Shown piece by piece: positions 62,787-64,000 of a stretch of DNA of 64,000 nucleotides (positions within the stretch are counted from its first letter, which is position 1; each line of letters opens with the position of its first letter). This stretch comes from Ecdyonurus torrentis. Its lineage: Eukaryota > Arthropoda > Insecta > Ephemeroptera > Heptageniidae. Location of the stretch: NCBI GenBank assembly GCA_949318235.1, contig OX439132.1, positions 29,044,243 to 29,108,242 of the forward strand, in the 5' to 3' direction. A model generated the notes under the pieces. The model worked only from the letters and a program-made list of their open reading frames with translations, searched no databases and was not told the DNA's origin. Position numbers and translations under genes: made by a program.

Positions 62787-64000
62787 CTGAAATTTCATAT
62801 AAATTTACGTCAATTATAAATCTATTCTTAAAAGAACTGAAAATATAAAATTCAGTAATTCTTGCAATGAAAGTTAGGGAGTTCATGCAAAATGAAAATG
62901 TGTACAAATTTATGTAATTTTTACATGATACGTTCTAAATCAAATATCTTAAATTGAGAATCACTAAGCGCGGAATTAAGAGCATACATGCATTACAAAA
63001 TTCCAATTTTAAGTAAATTGAAGATAGTTTCAAAAGCTTACATATGTTAATAAATGTATTCTACAAAAAAATTATTCAAAACACATAAAAAATTAAATTT
63101 CACAAGAATTTGAGCCAAAACAAGAATGAATGCTTGTAGTATACTTTGCACTAGTTTATATTAATAAACTAATTTTGAAGTAGCTACTGGGTTTTGGATT
63201 CCAATCGACTAATCAATTCTTCTATATAATTATTGCTAAGTTTTATAAGATAAATAATTTGAAGATTATAGTTATTACAATTAATAATTTACAAAATAAA
63301 AATATCACATAAACAAGTAAAATAATTTCCAGTAAAAAAACAACTTCTATTTATATAATGTAATTATTTTACCACAACCATATAATATAAAGCAAACAAA
63401 ACAGATTTAAAATCATAAATTAATAATCATCGTTAAATTATATAAAAAAAAATGAGAAGCACAGACAATTAAGCATACATGTTAAAATATTAATGGAACT
63501 CACCACAGCATACAAGTCTGGTTTCAAACATGTATGTATATTTGTGTTAGGGAGTGAGCAACTCTAATTTGCTCTCTCACTCTCTCGCAGCAAGGGTGGC
63601 ACGCACTTTGTTAGTAAACACACGCAGTTAACAAACACACACACAAACACACAGGTGTCTTGCCTTCATTAGTGTTATCTTGTTTTCATTGTTGTCATCT
63701 TATACATGCACAAATATAATGACAATTAAATTAAAGTACGTAACATTTTTTTCTTTATTTTAACACGTCAAAATAAGTGGTAAAATTATCACTTATCAAA
63801 AATTATCAAAAAGTATCAAAGAAATAAAAAATAATTAAATTAAAAAGTTGAAATAATTTAAATTTATTCAAGATAATATTTTGTGGACAATATGATTTTA
63901 TTATTATTAAAGCTTTAATTTGGTGGAAATGAGGGAAAAGTATGAAAATTAGGTTCATAATTAAATACAAATTTGGCATTTATCACTATTGTCTAAACTG

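Overview
The window is a piece of a large, AT-rich animal genome, almost certainly an arthropod (insect or crustacean). The main reason is a muscle gene whose protein matches arthropod paramyosin nearly residue for residue. Supporting points are the very high density of (CT)n/(GA)n, (AT)n and (TTTA)n microsatellites, many short non-autonomous DNA elements, and introns of 0.1 to 12 kb. I cannot name a species from the sequence.

Layout. (1) 2195-6942, plus strand: a complete gene ('gene A') with a TATA promoter, a noncoding first exon and three coding exons. It encodes a predicted secreted 441-residue protein with two cysteine pairs and a His/Lys/Pro/Tyr repeat tail. (2) 9270 to about 15694, minus strand: 'gene B', convergent with gene A, with a likely noncoding first exon and two coding exons. 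It encodes a predicted secreted 599-residue protein with the same kind of signal peptide and cysteine pairs but an acidic Thr/Glu/Val repeat tail. A and B look like diverged relatives. (3) 15.7-23.3 kb: no gene seen; several inverted-repeat elements. (4) 23356 to beyond 64000, minus strand: the paramyosin gene (Prm). Seventeen coding exons are in the window, giving 842 continuous residues to the stop; only the extreme N-terminus lies to the right. The reading frame stays open through all sixteen junctions.

Inside the 6.5-kb Prm intron at 30228-36758 there is a separate 246-codon exon starting at 33437. Its donor phase fits the next Prm exon, giving a 613-residue miniparamyosin that shares the last 367 residues with paramyosin. 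One locus therefore appears to make two thick-filament proteins from two promoters.

The rest is intron and intergenic DNA full of mobile-element debris: several MITE-like families present in two to six copies each, including TTAA-flanked families, and one element interrupted by another. I found no CRISPR array, tRNA, rRNA or viral gene. I see no evidence for a wholly new biological system; the most interesting points are the gene A/B pair, the internal miniparamyosin unit and the repeat families.
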